This document shows positions 62,131 to 64,000 of a stretch of DNA of 64,000 nt, in pieces. This DNA comes from Caulobacter sp. Root1455 (GTDB lineage: Bacteria > Pseudomonadota > Alphaproteobacteria > Caulobacterales > Caulobacteraceae): the NCBI RefSeq assembly GCF_001426905.1, contig NZ_LMFQ01000001.1:248001-312000 (forward strand), written 5' to 3'. The first letter of the stretch is position 1, and each line of letters begins with the position of its first letter. The notes below the pieces were generated by a model. That model was given only the letters and a program-made list of their open reading frames with translations. It did not search any database and was not told the origin of the DNA. The translations under genes and the position numbers were made by a program.

Positions 62131-64000
62131 ATGCGCTTTACTCAGGTGCTTTGCGGCACGGCGTCCGCCGTCGTGCTCGCCGGTCTGACCCCCATCGCGG
62201 CCCAGGCCCAGGATACCGAGACCCAAACCGTCGACAGCATCGTCGTCACCGCCCAGAAGCGCGAGCAGAACCTGCAGGACGTGCCGGTGGTGGTCACCGC
62301 GGTCGGCGCCAAGCTGCTGCGCGACACGGGCGTCAAGGACATCAAGGATCTGACGATCCTGACCCCCGGCCTGACCGTGACCTCGACCTCGTCGGAAGCC
62401 TCGACCACCGCCCGCATCCGCGGCGTCGGCACGGTCGGCGACAACCCCGGCCTGGAAAGCTCGGTCGGCGTGGTGATCGACGGCGTCTATCGCCCGCGCA
62501 ACGGCGTCGGCTTCGGCGACCTGGGCGAAATGGAGCGCATCGAGGTCCTGAAGGGCCCGCAAGGCACGCTGTTCGGCAAGAACACCTCGGCCGGCGTCAT
62601 CAACATCATCACCAAGGAGCCGGAATTCGGCTTCGGCGCCGAGGCCGAGGCGACGCTCGGCAACTACAACGCCCACGGCCTGGCCGGGTCGGTGACCGGG
62701 CCGCTGTTCGGCAGCGAGACCCTGGCCGCCCGCCTGTACGTCGCCGCCCGCGAGCGTGACGGCTATAACGACGTGGTCACCGGCAAGGGTCCCAGCACGC
62801 GCGACCAGGACGCCGACCAGGGCTTCTATACCGTCCGCGGCCAGCTGCTGTTCGTCCCGGACGATAAGTCCAGCTTCAAGCTGATCGGCGACTACAGCAA
62901 GCGCGACGAAAACTGCTGCGGCGCGGTGCAGATCCGTCCCGGCCCGACCACGGCGATCATCAACGCCCTGGCCGGCGGCAAGGGCGTGGGCGCTTCGACC
63001 GACAACCCCTACGACCGGGTCGCCTATTCGAACCGCGGCGCGCCGTCGTCGGTCGAGGACAAGGGCGTTTCGCTGGAAGGCAACATCGACCTGCCGATCG
63101 GCGCCCTGACCTCGATCTCGGCCATCCGCCAATGGCGCACCGACAACGGCCAGGACGCCGACTTCACCACGGCCGACCTGGTCTATCGCAACAAGGACGG
63201 CACCAACTACAGCGAGTTCACGACCTTCACCCAGGAACTGCGCCTGGCCGGCAAGACCGACCGGTTCGACTGGCTGGTCGGCGCGTTCCTGGCCGACGAG
63301 CGGTTGGATTCAAAGGCCAACTTCCTCTACGGCAACGACTACGAGGCCTATCTGGGCACGATCCTGCTGTCGGGCATCGCCAACTCGTTGGCCCCGGCCG
63401 GCATCACGCTGAACCAGGCCGGCAGCGCGGGCTTCATCTCGCAAGCCACGGGCCGTCCCTACGGCACCAGCTACACCGGCGGCCAAGGCCTGCGTGACCA
63501 GTACAAGCAGCGCGCCACCACCGTCGCCCTGTTCACCAACGACACCTGGCATGTCACCGACGCCTTCGACCTGACCGTCGGCCTGCGCTACAGCATCGAC
63601 AAGAAGGACCTGGACACCTACCAGTCCACGACCGACGGCGGCGTGGCCTGCGGCACGGCGCTGACCCCCGCCGGCCAAGCCCGGATCGCCGGCGCCCTGG
63701 TCGCCCGCGGCGTTCCCGCCGGACTGTTCGCCCCCGGCAACCCGACCGGCGCCAGCCTGGTGTCGACCGTCGCCGGCAACATGTGCTTGCCCTGGGCCAA
63801 CCCGCTGTTCAACGGCCGCGGCACGACCCAGAACCGCGAGGACAAGGAGTGGTCGGGCACCATCAAGGGCTCGTACCGCTTCTCGCCCGAGGTGTTCGCC
63901 TACGCCTCGTACGCCCGCGGTTACAAGGGCGGCGGCTTCAACCTCGACCGCACCCAGTCGTCGAACGGCCAGCAAAGCGGCGGCAACGGCGTCATCCCGA
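62131..64000 (+). CDS. TonB-dependent outer-membrane receptor (3' end outside window)
   Basis: At least 623 aa, truncated by the window end. Signal peptide (MRFTQVLCGTASAVVLAGLT and on, cleaved after QAQ/A) followed by a TonB-box-like DSIVVTAQKREQNLQDVPVV and the plug domain with the NTSAGVINIITKEP motif. The beta-barrel begins near residue 165. Layout and length agree with the xenobiotic/sugar TonB receptors that abound in caulobacters. No ligand can be named. GAGGTAGGAA lies just before the ATG. Confidence 0.95.
   Translation, partial: MRFTQVLCGTASAVVLAGLTPIAAQAQDTETQTVDSIVVTAQKREQNLQDVPVVVTAVGAKLLRDTGVKDIKDLTILTPGLTVTSTSSEASTTARIRGVGTVGDNPGLESSVGVVIDGVYRPRNGVGFGDLGEMERIEVLKGPQGTLFGKNTSAGVINIITKEPEFGFGAEAEATLGNYNAHGLAGSVTGPLFGSETLAARLYVAARERDGYNDVVTGKGPSTRDQDADQGFYTVRGQLLFVPDDKSSFKLIGDYSKRDENCCGAVQIRPGPTTAIINALAGGKGVGASTDNPYDRVAYSNRGAPSSVEDKGVSLEGNIDLPIGALTSISAIRQWRTDNGQDADFTTADLVYRNKDGTNYSEFTTFTQELRLAGKTDRFDWLVGAFLADERLDSKANFLYGNDYEAYLGTILLSGIANSLAPAGITLNQAGSAGFISQATGRPYGTSYTGGQGLRDQYKQRATTVALFTNDTWHVTDAFDLTVGLRYSIDKKDLDTYQSTTDGGVACGTALTPAGQARIAGALVARGVPAGLFAPGNPTGASLVSTVAGNMCLPWANPLFNGRGTTQNREDKEWSGTIKGSYRFSPEVFAYASYARGYKGGGFNLDRTQSSNGQQSGGNGVIP

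Overview
The window is a high-GC, gene-dense stretch of an alphaproteobacterial chromosome. It looks like Caulobacter or a close Caulobacteraceae relative. The reasons are the strong third-position GC bias, the TonB-dependent receptor, a pseudaminic-acid (flagellin sugar) gene group, the HWE/HisKA_2-type kinase, and dispersed inverted-repeat elements in many gaps. No rRNA, tRNA, CRISPR array, transposase or prophage was seen. Assignment to a species is not possible from the sequence alone.

Layout. 1-9.9 kb: 3' end of uvrC, a CPA1-type Na+/H+ antiporter divergent from an AraC regulator, a DUF4331/DUF4198 exported pair, a saccharopine-dehydrogenase-like enoyl reductase, an MHS-type MFS carrier, a VapBC-type toxin-antitoxin pair and pgsA. 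10-21 kb: a Fur-box-preceded 52-aa ORF, a cold-shock gene with a clear terminator, a patatin lipoprotein, carB, small unknown genes, a GST, greA and an ELM1-type glycosyltransferase. 21-25.3 kb: two tiny membrane proteins, an SpsF-type cytidylyltransferase, pseG, an SDR and the opposite-strand pseI/neuB. 25.5-31.5 kb: trxB, a SleB-type cell-wall hydrolase, dps, a hybrid histidine kinase and an isochorismatase-like hydrolase. 31.8-35.5 kb: the nadABC operon behind two related palindromic sites. 35.6-44.9 kb: an exported 2H-phosphoesterase-like protein, a receiver protein lacking its phosphoacceptor Asp with an overlapping helical partner, a cytochrome P460, an acyltransferase, ygiD, a GST, a DUF2147 protein, a divergent pair of DJ-1/PfpI genes and an outer-membrane beta-barrel. 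45-54.7 kb: DUF1003, an SDR, a second SleB hydrolase, a tiny lipoprotein, a PadR/HAAS pair with a palindromic operator, a histidine kinase, a MarC-family protein, DUF1801 and an ALDH7-type dehydrogenase. 54.8-64 kb: a two-gene signalling operon whose kinase carries an ethylene-receptor-like copper-binding membrane domain, a 41-aa ORF, wrbA, pirin divergent from LysR, a 41-aa exported peptide, selO and the start of a TonB-dependent receptor.

The most striking item is the kinase/receiver pair at 54825-56836. Its N-terminal membrane domain keeps all the residues known to matter for copper and ethylene binding in plant ETR1. The second is the receiver-like protein at 36417-37010, with Asn in place of the phosphorylated Asp and an overlapping unknown partner. 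Thirteen clear copies of three intergenic inverted-repeat families, two degenerate relics and one 29-bp perfect inverted repeat account for most of the longer gaps.
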